Assembly (NCBI GenBank): GCA_016182845.1 | Contig: JACPFT010000010.1 | Location: 62,001 to 126,000, forward strand | Reading direction: 5' to 3' | DNA length: 64,000 nucleotides | From: Gammaproteobacteria bacterium | GTDB lineage: Bacteria > Pseudomonadota > Gammaproteobacteria > Enterobacterales > Permianibacteraceae | Shown: in pieces, positions 42,416 to 50,981 of the stretch | Layout: each line of letters opens with the position of its first letter | Position numbering within the stretch: position 1 is the stretch's first letter | The notes under the pieces: model-generated | Databases searched by the model: none | What the model saw: the letters and a program-made list of their open reading frames with translations, nothing else | What the model was told of the DNA's origin: nothing | Program-made: the position numbers and the translations under genes

Positions 42416-43608
42416 GCTTCCACTCCTTTAAACCGATAAACCAGCACCGCCAAGGCCCCCGCCGCCAGGGCGAAGCCCAATAGGGCGCCCGCCTGGGGCA
42501 GGACGCTGAAGGCATCGCCGCCGCGCAAGAAGACCTTCAGATAGCCGTCCAAGCCCCAGGCCATGGGCGAGAGGGCGGTCAGTTCCTGCATGAACTCCGG
42601 CATGACGAACTTGGGCACCATGATGCCGCCCAGGGCGCCGAACAGGATGTTGCTGAGGCCCCCCAGGGTCGTGGCCTGCTCGGTGGTCTTGACCAGGACC
42701 GCGATCAAGAGGGCATAGGCGATGGCTGCGCAGCTCACCGCCAGGGTCATCAGGCCCAGTGCGGCCCAGGATTCGCCCAGGCGCAGGGCATCGCCGCCCA
42801 GGCGCGGCACCAGGTACACGCCCACCAGGCCCATCAGCACGGCCTGGACCTGGTTGATCAGGAAGAACGGTCCGAACTTGCCCAGGAACAGCTGCCAGGC
42901 CGGCAGGCCCATGGTCTTGAGCCGCGCCAGGGTGCCCTGTGTGCGCTCGGTGAGGAAGAGGGTGGAGATGGGGATGACCACGAAGAACATGGAGAACACC
43001 AGCCAGGCAGGCACGCTCTGCTGGACCGAGGTGGGCGCGGCGCCACCGGCGCCGGGCAGGTAGCGGGTGCTCACCGCCGCCCTGGCCATCAGGGCATCCA
43101 GGCGCGCGGGCTCTAAATCCTCCTGCCCGGCCTCGGTCAGCAGGGCCTTGAGCCGCAGCCGGCCCAGGCGCGCCTGGACCTCGGCGCGCAGCAGGGCCAG
43201 GGCCTGGGCATTGGCCCCCGGCTCGGCCAGGATCTCGACCAGCCCCCGGGGCTCGGCCTCGCTGTCGGCCACGGCCCGGCCCAGGCCAGGCGCCAGCACC
43301 AGGCCGAAGCTGGCCTCGCCCCGGGCGAGTCGGGTCCGCAAGGCCGGCTCGTCGCCGGCGAAGTCCAGGCGCCGGTAATTCTCGGCCTCGGCGAGGCCGG
43401 CCAGCAGGGCAGCGCTCTCCCCCGTGCCGTCCCGGTCCAGGGCCAGGTAGTCGAAGCGCGGCGCCTGGCCCGGCCCGAAGGCGTTCTTCAGGGCGAGCGA
43501 CATGATCAGGATGAAGACCGTGGGCATGGCGAAGAGCACGAGCAGGCCGTGCCAATCGCGGCTCAGGGCCAGGATTTCCTTGCGCCAAAGGGCGAACAGC
43601 CTGTGCAT
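42412..43608 (-). CDS. ABC-2 type transporter permease
   Basis: 398 residues. One N-terminal membrane helix (WHGLLVLFAMPTVFILIMSLA), a large periplasmic domain (about 50-220), then five helices with RTQGTLARLKTMGLPAWQLFL, typical of ABC-2 exporters (YhhJ/DrrB-like). Pairs with the ATPase gene one base upstream. Gene order ATPase-permease-ACP-ketosynthase-CLF-like makes export of a polyketide-like or pigment product likely. Confidence 0.88.
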   Translation of the reverse strand: MHRLFALWRKEILALSRDWHGLLVLFAMPTVFILIMSLALKNAFGPGQAPRFDYLALDRDGTGESAALLAGLAEAENYRRLDFAGDEPALRTRLARGEASFGLVLAPGLGRAVADSEAEPRGLVEILAEPGANAQALALLRAEVQARLGRLRLKALLTEAGQEDLEPARLDALMARAAVSTRYLPGAGGAAPTSVQQSVPAWLVFSMFFVVIPISTLFLTERTQGTLARLKTMGLPAWQLFLGKFGPFFLINQVQAVLMGLVGVYLVPRLGGDALRLGESWAALGLMTLAVSCAAIAYALLIAVLVKTTEQATTLGGLSNILFGALGGIMVPKFVMPEFMQELTALSPMAWGLDGYLKVFLRGGDAFSVLPQAGALLGFALAAGALAVLVYRFKGVEA

Positions 43609-43609
43609 A

Positions 43610-44416
43610 TCAATCCCTCAGCGAACGGTGGGTCAGGCGCATGAACAAGGCTTCCAGATCCTGGGCGCCGGACTCCCGGGCCAGGACCGGCACGCCGGCG
43701 CCGGCCAGGGCGGCGCGGGCGGCCTGCTCCTTCGCACCGGGAATGCGCAACCCCAGGCTGCCGTCGCCGCTAGCGAGCAGCGCGTCCAGACGGCCCTGGG
43801 CCAGGACCCGGCCCTGATCCAGGATGGCCAGGGACTCGCAGAGGTATTGCACCTCCTCCATGTAATGGGAGGTGTAGAGCACGGTCTTGCCTTCCGCCGG
43901 CAGGGCCTTGATGGCCTCGAGGATGAAGCTGCGCGACTGGGGATCGACGCCCACGGTGGGCTCGTCCAGGAGCAGGAAGTCCGGGTCGGCCAGCAGGCCG
44001 ATGGCCAGGTTCAGGCGGCGCTTGAGCCCCCCGGAATACTGCCCGGCCCGCTGCGCCCAGACCTTTTCCAGGCCGGCGAAGGCCATGGCCAGTTCCAGTC
44101 GTCGGGCGCGCAGGGCCTGGGGCACGCCCTGGACATCGGCGAAGAACTCCAGGTTCTCCCGGCAGCTCAAGCTGGGGTAGAAGGCGTATTCCTGGGGCAC
44201 CAGGGCCACGCGCGGCCGGGCGCCGCCGGACCAGGCCAGTGAACCGCCGCCCGGCGAGCGCAGGCCAGCCAGGATACCGATCAGGCTGGTCTTGCCGGCG
44301 CCGTTGGGGCCCAGCAGGCCGAAGATCCGCCCGGCGGGAACGGTCAGGGACACCCGGTCCAGGGCGGGACCGGAGGCCCCGGGATAGCGGTAGGACAGCT
44401 CGTGGATGCTTAGCAA
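43610..44416 (-). CDS. ABC transporter ATP-binding protein
   Basis: 268 residues, single nucleotide-binding domain. Walker A GPNGAGKT (36-43), signature YSGGLKRRLNL, Walker B FLLLDEPTVGVD and the switch histidine in YTSHYMEEV. DrrA-like ATPases with a C-terminal extension of 60 residues. First gene of the minus-strand unit; divergent from the ape operon across about 300 bases. Confidence 0.93.
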   Translation of the reverse strand: MLSIHELSYRYPGASGPALDRVSLTVPAGRIFGLLGPNGAGKTSLIGILAGLRSPGGGSLAWSGGARPRVALVPQEYAFYPSLSCRENLEFFADVQGVPQALRARRLELAMAFAGLEKVWAQRAGQYSGGLKRRLNLAIGLLADPDFLLLDEPTVGVDPQSRSFILEAIKALPAEGKTVLYTSHYMEEVQYLCESLAILDQGRVLAQGRLDALLASGDGSLGLRIPGAKEQAARAALAGAGVPVLARESGAQDLEALFMRLTHRSLRD

Positions 44417-44488
44417 GACGCCGATCCTTGTGCGAAAAAGTCGGTCATGATCGGCTATCGCCTGGGCCTAAGCAAGCGCCGGCACCAA

Positions 44489-44517
44489 TTGCCGCCGCCT
44501 CGGGCTTCCGGTATGAT
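44489..44517 (+). promoter_or_regulatory. Candidate promoter of the ape operon
   Basis: TTGCCG (44489-44494) and TATGAT (44512-44517) with 17-base spacing. Transcription from here gives a leader of about 190 bases to the first gene. The 44417-44712 gap holds no supportable coding sequence. Confidence 0.6.
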
Positions 44518-44712
44518 ACGCCGCTCAAAAAATCGCCAATCAGATGGGGGCCAGGAGGGTCGCCGGTGTCGATGGCGATGCGTTGTCGGAGCGCGCGCAA
44601 GGCGCGTGGACCGCGACGCGCAAGGAGGCGGCACTTATTTACTGCACGGTCCCCCGACCACGGGGTCCCGGCGGCGCCGTATCGTTCAACCCGTTCCGCA
44701 GGTACAGCGAAA

Positions 44713-45423
44713 GTGTCAGCTCCTGTCCTCCCCTTTTCCCTAGCCGCTTGGGCCGCCTGGGCGCCGGGCCTCAACACGCCCGAGGATTGGGCTGTCTGGG
44801 CTAGCGGCGGGAAGACGAGCGAGGGCGAGACCAAGCCGGACCTGCCCTTCGTGGACGCCATGACCCGCCGCCGGCTCTCGCCCCTGTCGCGCATGAGCCT
44901 GTGGGCCGCGCACCAGGCCTTGGGCGGCCGTACCGGCATCGCCTCGGTGTTCGCCAGCCGCCACGGCGAGCTGCCGCGCAGCGCCGAGCTCCTGGCCCAG
45001 CTGGCGGCCGGCGAACCGCTCTCGCCCATGGGTTTCTCCCTGTCCGTGCACAACACCGCCTCGGGCCTGCACAGCATCGTGGCACGCGACACCGCGCCGT
45101 CCACGGCCATCGCCGGCGGAGCCGACAGCCTGACGGCCGGCCTGCTGGAGGCCCTGGGCCGCTTGGCCGAGAACCCCGCGGCGCCGGTGCTCCTGGTCTA
45201 TGGCGACGACCGGATGCCCGAAGTCTACGGCGAGTTCGACAGCGCCAAGCTCATGCCTCATGCCTTGGCCCTGCTCTTGTCCAGCGGGGACACGCACCGA
45301 CTCAGCCTGGAAACCGGCGCCATCGGCGAGGCCGAGCGCGAGTGCCAATCCCTGGAGCTGCTGCGAACCCTGGCCTGCGGCGGCGCGGCCCGGCTCGGCG
45401 ATTGGCGCTGGCAGGGGGCATGA
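44713..45423 (+). CDS. apeC: Aryl polyene ketosynthase chain length factor ApeC
   Basis: 236 residues, ketosynthase-like fold without an active-site cysteine. N-terminus FSLAAWAAWAPGLNTPEDW is typical of aryl polyene chain length factors; SLSVHNTASGLHSIVARDT replaces the usual nucleophile region. In characterised systems ApeC pairs with the ketosynthase ApeO and sets polyene length. GTG at 44713 fits the family N-terminus better than any upstream start, although the ribosome binding site is weak. Overlaps apeD. Confidence 0.82.
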   Translation: MSAPVLPFSLAAWAAWAPGLNTPEDWAVWASGGKTSEGETKPDLPFVDAMTRRRLSPLSRMSLWAAHQALGGRTGIASVFASRHGELPRSAELLAQLAAGEPLSPMGFSLSVHNTASGLHSIVARDTAPSTAIAGGADSLTAGLLEALGRLAENPAAPVLLVYGDDRMPEVYGEFDSAKLMPHALALLLSSGDTHRLSLETGAIGEAERECQSLELLRTLACGGAARLGDWRWQGA

Positions 45424-46235
45424 TGTCGCGTCTCGGCTATAACCTGAATTACGCCTGGCGCGTCCTGGCCACCGGCTGGTGCTTCCTGTCCTTCAGCCTG
45501 GGCGGGCTGTTGATGACCTTGACGGTCTTCCCCTGGATCCGCCTGACCAGCCGCGATCCGGAACTCCGCCTGGCCCGCACCCAGCGCGCCATCCACCGGA
45601 GCTTCCGTTTCTTCATCGGCCAGATGTGCGCCTTGGGCATCATGCGGGTCAGCCTGGAGAACGCAGAGGCGCTGGCCGAGGCCGAGGGCTGCCTGGTGCT
45701 CGCCAACCACCCGACCCTGATCGACGTGGTCCTGATGATCTCCCTGATGCCGCGCGCCGATTGCGTGGTCAAGGAAGCCCTGTGGCGCAACCCCTGGCTG
45801 GGCGGCGTGGTGCGCGCCGCCGGCTATCTTCCCAATGGCGCCCCCGAGCGCCTGGTCCAGGACTGCGCCCAGGCCGTGCGGGGCTGCCGTCCCCTGATCA
45901 TTTTCCCCGAGGGCACGCGCACGACGCCGGGGCAGGCCCTGAAATTCCAGCGCGGCCCGGCCCATATCGCCCTGGCCGCCGGCCGGCCGCTCCTGCCCGT
46001 GCTCATCGATTGCCAGCCCTCCACCTTGACCAAGGACAGGCGCTGGTATGAAATTCCGCCCCGCCGTTTCCACTTGCGCCTCAAGGTCCTGGAACCCCTG
46101 GCCCTGGAAACCCTGGTCGACGCCAGCGAGCCCGTCAGCCTGGCCTCGCGCCACCTGACCTCCGCCCTGGAACAGTTTTTTTCCCACGCGTTAAGCGATT
46201 TCAACCACGAGTCCGAAGCCTATGTCCACGCTTGA
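45420..46235 (+). CDS. apeD: Lysophospholipid acyltransferase-like protein ApeD
   Basis: 271 residues. PlsC-family acyltransferase: NHPTLID (HX4D) and FPEGTRT motifs, one N-terminal membrane helix (FLSFSLGGLLMTLTVFPWI). It may load the polyene onto a lipid or sugar. Start ATG at 45420 overlaps the apeC stop (ATGA). Overlaps apeE by 14 bases. Confidence 0.85.
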   Translation: MMSRLGYNLNYAWRVLATGWCFLSFSLGGLLMTLTVFPWIRLTSRDPELRLARTQRAIHRSFRFFIGQMCALGIMRVSLENAEALAEAEGCLVLANHPTLIDVVLMISLMPRADCVVKEALWRNPWLGGVVRAAGYLPNGAPERLVQDCAQAVRGCRPLIIFPEGTRTTPGQALKFQRGPAHIALAAGRPLLPVLIDCQPSTLTKDRRWYEIPPRRFHLRLKVLEPLALETLVDASEPVSLASRHLTSALEQFFSHALSDFNHESEAYVHA

Positions 46236-46503
46236 TATGCCCTCCCTTGAGCTGGAGATCAAACAGCTCATCATCGCCACCCTGGATCTGGAAGATCTGA
46301 GCCCGGACGATATCGCCAACGACACCGTTCTGTTCGGCAGCGGCGAAGGCCTGGGCCTGGACTCCATCGACGCGCTGGAGCTGGGCGTGGCCCTACAGAA
46401 GAAGTACCAGATCAAGCTGGATGCTCACGACGCGGAAGCCAAGGAGCATTTCCAGACCGTGGACCGCCTCGCCGCGTTCATCCGCGCCAATCCGCCGGCC
46501 TGA
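46222..46503 (+). CDS. apeE: Acyl carrier protein ApeE
   Basis: 93 residues; phosphopantetheine serine in GLGLDSIDALELG (S48). First of two adjacent ACPs in the aryl polyene cluster; these carry the growing polyene. Twelve bases before apeF. Confidence 0.88.
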   Translation: MSTLDMPSLELEIKQLIIATLDLEDLSPDDIANDTVLFGSGEGLGLDSIDALELGVALQKKYQIKLDAHDAEAKEHFQTVDRLAAFIRANPPA

Positions 46504-46515
46504 GGTAGCACGATC

Positions 46516-46761
46516 ATGACCCCCAACGAGATTCTCGTTCACCTGAAGAGCATCCTGGCCGACAACTTCGAGATCGCGCCGGAGCAGGTCAGTCCCGAGG
46601 CCCATCTCTACCAGGACCTGGATCTGGACTCCATCGACGCGGTGGACCTGGTGATCAAGCTCCAGGAACTGACCGGCAAACGCATCAAGCCCGAGGAATT
46701 CAAGAGCGTGCGCACCGTCCAGGACGTGATGAACGCCGTGCAGGCCCTGAGCGCGGCTTGA
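46516..46761 (+). CDS. apeF: Acyl carrier protein ApeF
   Basis: 81 residues; phosphopantetheine serine in DLDLDSIDAVDLV (S39). Closely resembles fatty-acid ACPs. Together with ApeE it matches the paired ACPs of characterised aryl polyene clusters, where each ACP serves different enzymes. Confidence 0.88.
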   Translation: MTPNEILVHLKSILADNFEIAPEQVSPEAHLYQDLDLDSIDAVDLVIKLQELTGKRIKPEEFKSVRTVQDVMNAVQALSAA

Positions 46762-46772
46762 GTGCCCGGAGT

Positions 46773-46863
46773 GCTTCGATACGCGGCCTAAAGGCCGCTA
46801 CTCAGCACGAACGGCCTCCTTCAAACCGTTCGCCCTGAGTAGGCGCCTAGCGCCGTATCGAAG
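46773..46863. repeat. Dispersed inverted repeat (CTTCGA...CACGAACGG family), copy 1
   Basis: Left arm GCTTCGATACGCGGCC with CTCAGCACGAACGG; right arm CCGTTCGCCCTGAGTAGG to GCCGTATCGAAG. Two other copies lie at 55959-56076 and 59071-59150, all within the ape operon. Confidence 0.75.
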
Positions 46864-46920
46864 GGCTCTAAGAACGACACGAACTGAAAGCACTACCGAC
46901 ACGAGCCTTGTAGATCGATC

Positions 46921-47508
46921 ATGCGCCGCGCCCTCAACCTGCTCCTGGCCCTGCTGACCCTCGCCTATCCGGCGGCGGTGTATTTTGGCCTGGAGCACCT
47001 GCGCCCGCGCGAGCTGGGCCTGATGGTCTGTTTGCTGCTGGCGGCTCGCTTGGCCCTGGGACTCAAGGGCCGGGGCCGGGAGCTGCGCGGCCTCGTCGGC
47101 CCGGCAACCGTGCTGTTCACGGGCCTGGGCTCCCTGAGCCTGGGGGTCTGGCTCACCGACAACGAGCTCCTGCTGCGCCTCTACCCGGCCTTGGTCAATG
47201 CCGGCTCCCTCCTGGTCTTCGCCTTGAGCCTGTGGCGTCCGCCCAGCCTGATCGAGCGCCTGGCCCGGCTGACCGAACCGAACCTGCCGCCCGAGGGCGT
47301 GGCCTATACGCGCAGGGTCACACTCGCCTGGTGCTTCTTCCTGGCCGGCAATGGCCTCATCGCCGCCTGGACCGCCCTGTTCGCCAGCCGCGAAGCCTGG
47401 GCCCTGTACAACGGCGCCATCGCCTATGGCCTGATGGGCCTGATGCTGGGCGGCGAATGGCTGATCCGCCGGCGCGTGCGCGACCGCATGGCTTTGAAAG
47501 CGGTATGA
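46921..47508 (+). CDS. apeG: Membrane protein ApeG
   Basis: 195 residues with five to six hydrophobic segments (NLLLALLTLAYPAAVYFGL; MVCLLLAARLALGL; YPALVNAGSLLVFALSLW; WCFFLAGNGLIAAWTALFA; NGAIAYGLMGLMLGGEWLI). Conserved but uncharacterised inner-membrane protein that always sits between the ACPs and the ligase in aryl polyene loci. Overlaps apeH by four bases. Confidence 0.82.
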   Translation: MRRALNLLLALLTLAYPAAVYFGLEHLRPRELGLMVCLLLAARLALGLKGRGRELRGLVGPATVLFTGLGSLSLGVWLTDNELLLRLYPALVNAGSLLVFALSLWRPPSLIERLARLTEPNLPPEGVAYTRRVTLAWCFFLAGNGLIAAWTALFASREAWALYNGAIAYGLMGLMLGGEWLIRRRVRDRMALKAV

Positions 47509-48914
47509 GCATGGAAACAGCCATGAACAGCCTGAGCACCCTGCTGAGCGCGCCGGAACTGGCGGCGCGCCGGGTCTGCGCCGACACCGGCCGGCGCGGC
47601 GGCGAGCTGCGGGCCGGGGTCCAGGCCCTGGCCGCCCACCTGCGCGGCCTGCCCGGCGAGCGCGTGCTCCTGGCCTGTCAATCCAGCTACTCCTTCGCCC
47701 TGGGCCTCTTCGCCCTCTGGCAGGCCGGCAAGATCGCCGTGCTGCCGCCCAATGCCCAGGCCGGCAGCCTGGAAGCCCTGGGCCCGGAGGTGGCCGGCGT
47801 GCTCAGCGACGAGCCGGCCCGGCCGGGTTTTGGCTTCTGGCTGCATCCGGAAACCGCACCCGCCACCCAAGCCAATCCGGCCGACCTGCCCCCCCTGCCG
47901 GCCGATGCCGCCTTGGAGCTCTGGACTTCGGGCAGTAGCGGTAGCCCTAAGCGCATCGCCAAGACCCTGGCCCAGTTGGACGCCGAGCTCGCCGCCCTGG
48001 AAGTCCTGTTCGGCGCGGGCCTTTCGGGCTGCACAGTGCTCTCCGGCGTGCCCCATGGCCATATCTACGGCCTGCTGTTCCGGGTCCTCTGGCCGCTCTG
48101 CGCCGGCCGGCCCTTCCTGGAACAGACTAGCCTGCAACCCGAGGCCCTGGTCCGCGACCTGGCACGCCATGCCCCGGCAATCCTGGTGAGCAGCCCGGCC
48201 CAGCTCAAGCGCCTGCCGGAATGCCTGGACCTGCACGAGCTAGCCGGGCTCACGCAGATTTTTTCCTCCGGCGGCCCCCTGGCCGCCGAGACCGCCCGAG
48301 CCTGGCAAGAAGCACTCGGCCTCGCGCCCGTCGAGGTCCTGGGCTCCACCGAGACCGGCGGCGTGGCCTGGCGCCGGCAGAGCGCCGGCCCGGCCTGGAC
48401 GCCTATGCCCGGCGTTCTGGCCGATGGCGACGAGCAGGGCGCCCTGCGCGTGCGCTCGGTCCAGGCCGGCACCGAGGCCCTGGTCATGGGCGATGCCGTG
48501 GAATTCCTCGCCGACGGCCGCTTCGCCCTGGGTGGCCGCCTGGATCGCATCGTCAAGGTGGAAGAGAAGCGCCTGTCCCTGCCCGACATGGAGGCGCGCC
48601 TGACCGCCCTGCCGGAGGTGGCCGAGGCGGCAGTGACGGTGCTTAAGACCCGGCGCAGCGAAGTGGCCGCCGTGATCGTGCTCAGGCCCGAGGCCCAGGC
48701 CGCCCTGCTGGCCGCCGGTAAGCCGGCGCTCAATGCCCGCCTGCGCGCGGGGCTAGCCGCCCATTTCGAGGCCGTGCTGCTGCCGCGCCGCTGGCGCTAT
48801 GTGGAGGCCCTGCCCTATAACGAGCGCGGCAAGCTGCCCACCGCCGTGCTCAGCCAGTTATTCGAGGCACAGGACATGAGCGCCGCGCAGCGCCGGGAGA
48901 GGCGAAATGACTGA
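47505..48914 (+). CDS. apeH: Aryl-ACP ligase ApeH (AMP-forming)
   Basis: 469 residues. ANL-family motifs: LWTSGSSGSPKRIAKTL (P-loop), LGSTETGGVAW, GRLDRIVKVEEKRLSLPDME and the catalytic lysine in YNERGKLPT. In known systems it activates 4-hydroxybenzoate or a 4-coumarate-type acid and loads it on the ACP as the polyene starter. ATGA overlap with apeG. Overlaps apeI by eight bases. Confidence 0.9.
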   Translation: MSMETAMNSLSTLLSAPELAARRVCADTGRRGGELRAGVQALAAHLRGLPGERVLLACQSSYSFALGLFALWQAGKIAVLPPNAQAGSLEALGPEVAGVLSDEPARPGFGFWLHPETAPATQANPADLPPLPADAALELWTSGSSGSPKRIAKTLAQLDAELAALEVLFGAGLSGCTVLSGVPHGHIYGLLFRVLWPLCAGRPFLEQTSLQPEALVRDLARHAPAILVSSPAQLKRLPECLDLHELAGLTQIFSSGGPLAAETARAWQEALGLAPVEVLGSTETGGVAWRRQSAGPAWTPMPGVLADGDEQGALRVRSVQAGTEALVMGDAVEFLADGRFALGGRLDRIVKVEEKRLSLPDMEARLTALPEVAEAAVTVLKTRRSEVAAVIVLRPEAQAALLAAGKPALNARLRAGLAAHFEAVLLPRRWRYVEALPYNERGKLPTAVLSQLFEAQDMSAAQRRERRND

Positions 48915-49266
48915 CGTTCTGGAATTACCGGAAATTCTTTCCCAGAGCCAGGATGGGTTGAACGCCAGCTTCCGTCTGCGCATCCCGGCGGACTCGCCCT
49001 ATTTCCAGGGCCATTATGCGGGCTTTCCCATCCTGCCCGGCGTCGTGCAAATCGGCTGGGCCGAGCAGCTGGGCCGCCGGCTCTTCCCCCTGCCACCCCG
49101 TTTCGTCGCCTTGGAGGCCCTCAAGTTCCAGGAACTGATCCGTCCGGGCTACGAGGTGGAACTGAGCCTGGCCTTCAAGCCCGAGAAGGGCAAGCTGGAA
49201 TTCGCCTACCGCTGCGCCTCTGGCCAGTATTCCGCCGGTCGCCTGGCCTACACCGAGGCCGAGTGA
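48907..49266 (+). CDS. apeI: Dehydratase ApeI (FabZ-like hotdog)
   Basis: 119 residues with the FabZ-type motif YFQGHYAGFPILPGVVQIGW (catalytic H36). In characterised systems it forms a heterodimer with ApeP and removes water from the beta-hydroxy intermediates to build the conjugated chain. GAGGCGAA before the ATG. It lies inside the overlap with apeH. Confidence 0.88.
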   Translation: MTDVLELPEILSQSQDGLNASFRLRIPADSPYFQGHYAGFPILPGVVQIGWAEQLGRRLFPLPPRFVALEALKFQELIRPGYEVELSLAFKPEKGKLEFAYRCASGQYSAGRLAYTEAE

Positions 49267-49270
49267 GCCC

Positions 49271-50974
49271 ATGGCGAGTACACCCCTGATGTTCCGGCCC
49301 GTCGCCCTGATCCCTCATTACAACCACGGCCGCGCCATCGCCGGGACGGTGGCGGCGGTGCGCGCCCACGGCCTGCCCGTGCTCCTGGTGGACGATGGCT
49401 CGGCGCCCGAGGACCGGGCGGTGGCGGCCGGCCTGGCGGCCCGGGACGCCGGCGTCACCCTGATCCAACGCGCCGAGAACGGCGGCAAGGGCGCGGCGGT
49501 AATGGACGGTTTCCGCGCGGCGGGACAGGCCGGCTACAGCCATGTGCTGCAGATCGATGCCGACGGCCAACACGACTTCGCCGACATCCCGCGCTTCCTG
49601 GCCTTGGGCGAGAGCAACCCGGCCGCCGTGGTTTCCGGCGAGCCCATCTACGACGCCTCCATTCCCAAGTCGCGCCTCTACGGCCGTTACATCACCCATT
49701 TCTGGGTGGCGGTGGAGACCCTGGGTCGGGCCATCGGCGATTCCATGTGCGGCTTCCGCCTCTACCCCTTAGGCCCAACCCTGGCGCTCATCGACCAGGA
49801 GCCGGTGGGCCGGCGCATGGACTTCGACATCGAGATCATCGTGCGCCTGTACTGGCGGGGTCTCGCCATCGTCAACCAGCCGACCCGGGTCACTTACCCG
49901 GCCGACGGCCAGTCCCATTTCGATACCTGGCGCGACAATCTCAAGATCTCGGCCATGCACACCCGGCTCTGCCTGGCCATGCTGCCACGCCTGCCGGGCC
50001 TGCTGGCACGCCGTTTCCGCGGCCAGGGCGGCGGCCACTGGCTTAGCCAAAGCGAGAAGGGCAGCGTGCTGGGCATCCAGATCCTCTTCGCCGCCTACCG
50101 GCTCCTGGGGCGGCAAGTATTCCGCGCGGCCCTGGCGCCGGTCATCGCCTGGTATGCCCTGAGCGCCAAGACCGCGCGCCGGGTGTCCGAGGACTTCCTG
50201 GGCGCGGTCTGGGAGCGCTACGGTCCGCGCCCCGGCCTGCCGGCCGAGCCCGGGCTCGCCAGCACTTACCGGCATCTGTTCAGCTTCGCCGAATCCTCCC
50301 TGGACAAGCTGGCCGCCTGGGCCGGGCGCTTCCCGGCCTCGGCCGTGCGCATCGCCGATCCGCAAACCGTGACGCAGATGCAACAGGACCCGCGCGGCGC
50401 CGTGCTCATCAACTGCCATCTGGGCAATATCGAGCTGGTGCGCGCCCTGGCCGCGCAGATGGGCGCCCGGCGCATGCACATCCTGGCCCACCGGGACCAC
50501 GGCGCCCGCTACCACGCGTTCATGCAGCGCCTGAATCCCGAGGTCGCCGCCCATCTGATCCCCATCGCCGACTTGGGCCCGGAGACGGCCCTGCGCCTCA
50601 AGGCCCTGGTGGACGCCGGCGACTGGCTGGTGATCGCCGGCGATCGCACACCCATGAACGAGGCGGGCCGCGTGCTGCATGCGCCCTTCCTGGGCCGGCC
50701 GGCGCCCTTCGCGCAAGGCCCCTGGATCCTGGCCCATGTCCTGGAATGCCCGGTCTACCTGTTGTTCTGCCTAAAGGAAGAAGCCGGACACACGCTCTAC
50801 CTGGAGCCCTTCGCCGAGCAGCTGCGCCTGCCGCGCAAGGGCCGCGAGACGGCCTTGGGCGAGGTGATCGCCCGCTACGCGGCACGCCTGGAGCACTACG
50901 CGGCCCAGGCCCCGCTGCAATGGTTCAATTTCTACGATTTCTGGCAACGGGCAAAACCCGCGCCGGAGCAATGA
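49271..50974 (+). CDS. apeJ: Bifunctional glycosyltransferase/acyltransferase ApeJ
   Basis: 567 residues with two domains. N-terminal family 2 glycosyltransferase (1-230): VALIPHYNHG, LLVDDGSAPED, and QIDADGQHDF (DXD-type). C-terminal LpxL/HtrB-like acyltransferase (about 300-567) with INCHLGNIELVRAL (HX4E) and GDRTPMNEAG. Together they could attach the polyene to a lipid or glycolipid in the membrane. Followed after seven bases by the ammonia lyase. Confidence 0.9.
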   Translation: MASTPLMFRPVALIPHYNHGRAIAGTVAAVRAHGLPVLLVDDGSAPEDRAVAAGLAARDAGVTLIQRAENGGKGAAVMDGFRAAGQAGYSHVLQIDADGQHDFADIPRFLALGESNPAAVVSGEPIYDASIPKSRLYGRYITHFWVAVETLGRAIGDSMCGFRLYPLGPTLALIDQEPVGRRMDFDIEIIVRLYWRGLAIVNQPTRVTYPADGQSHFDTWRDNLKISAMHTRLCLAMLPRLPGLLARRFRGQGGGHWLSQSEKGSVLGIQILFAAYRLLGRQVFRAALAPVIAWYALSAKTARRVSEDFLGAVWERYGPRPGLPAEPGLASTYRHLFSFAESSLDKLAAWAGRFPASAVRIADPQTVTQMQQDPRGAVLINCHLGNIELVRALAAQMGARRMHILAHRDHGARYHAFMQRLNPEVAAHLIPIADLGPETALRLKALVDAGDWLVIAGDRTPMNEAGRVLHAPFLGRPAPFAQGPWILAHVLECPVYLLFCLKEEAGHTLYLEPFAEQLRLPRKGRETALGEVIARYAARLEHYAAQAPLQWFNFYDFWQRAKPAPEQ

Positions 50975-50981
50975 GGACGCA

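Noticed and set aside
44239-44712. Upstream extension of apeC
   Set aside because: Overlaps the divergent ABC ATPase and shows no ketosynthase similarity before the GTG at 44713.
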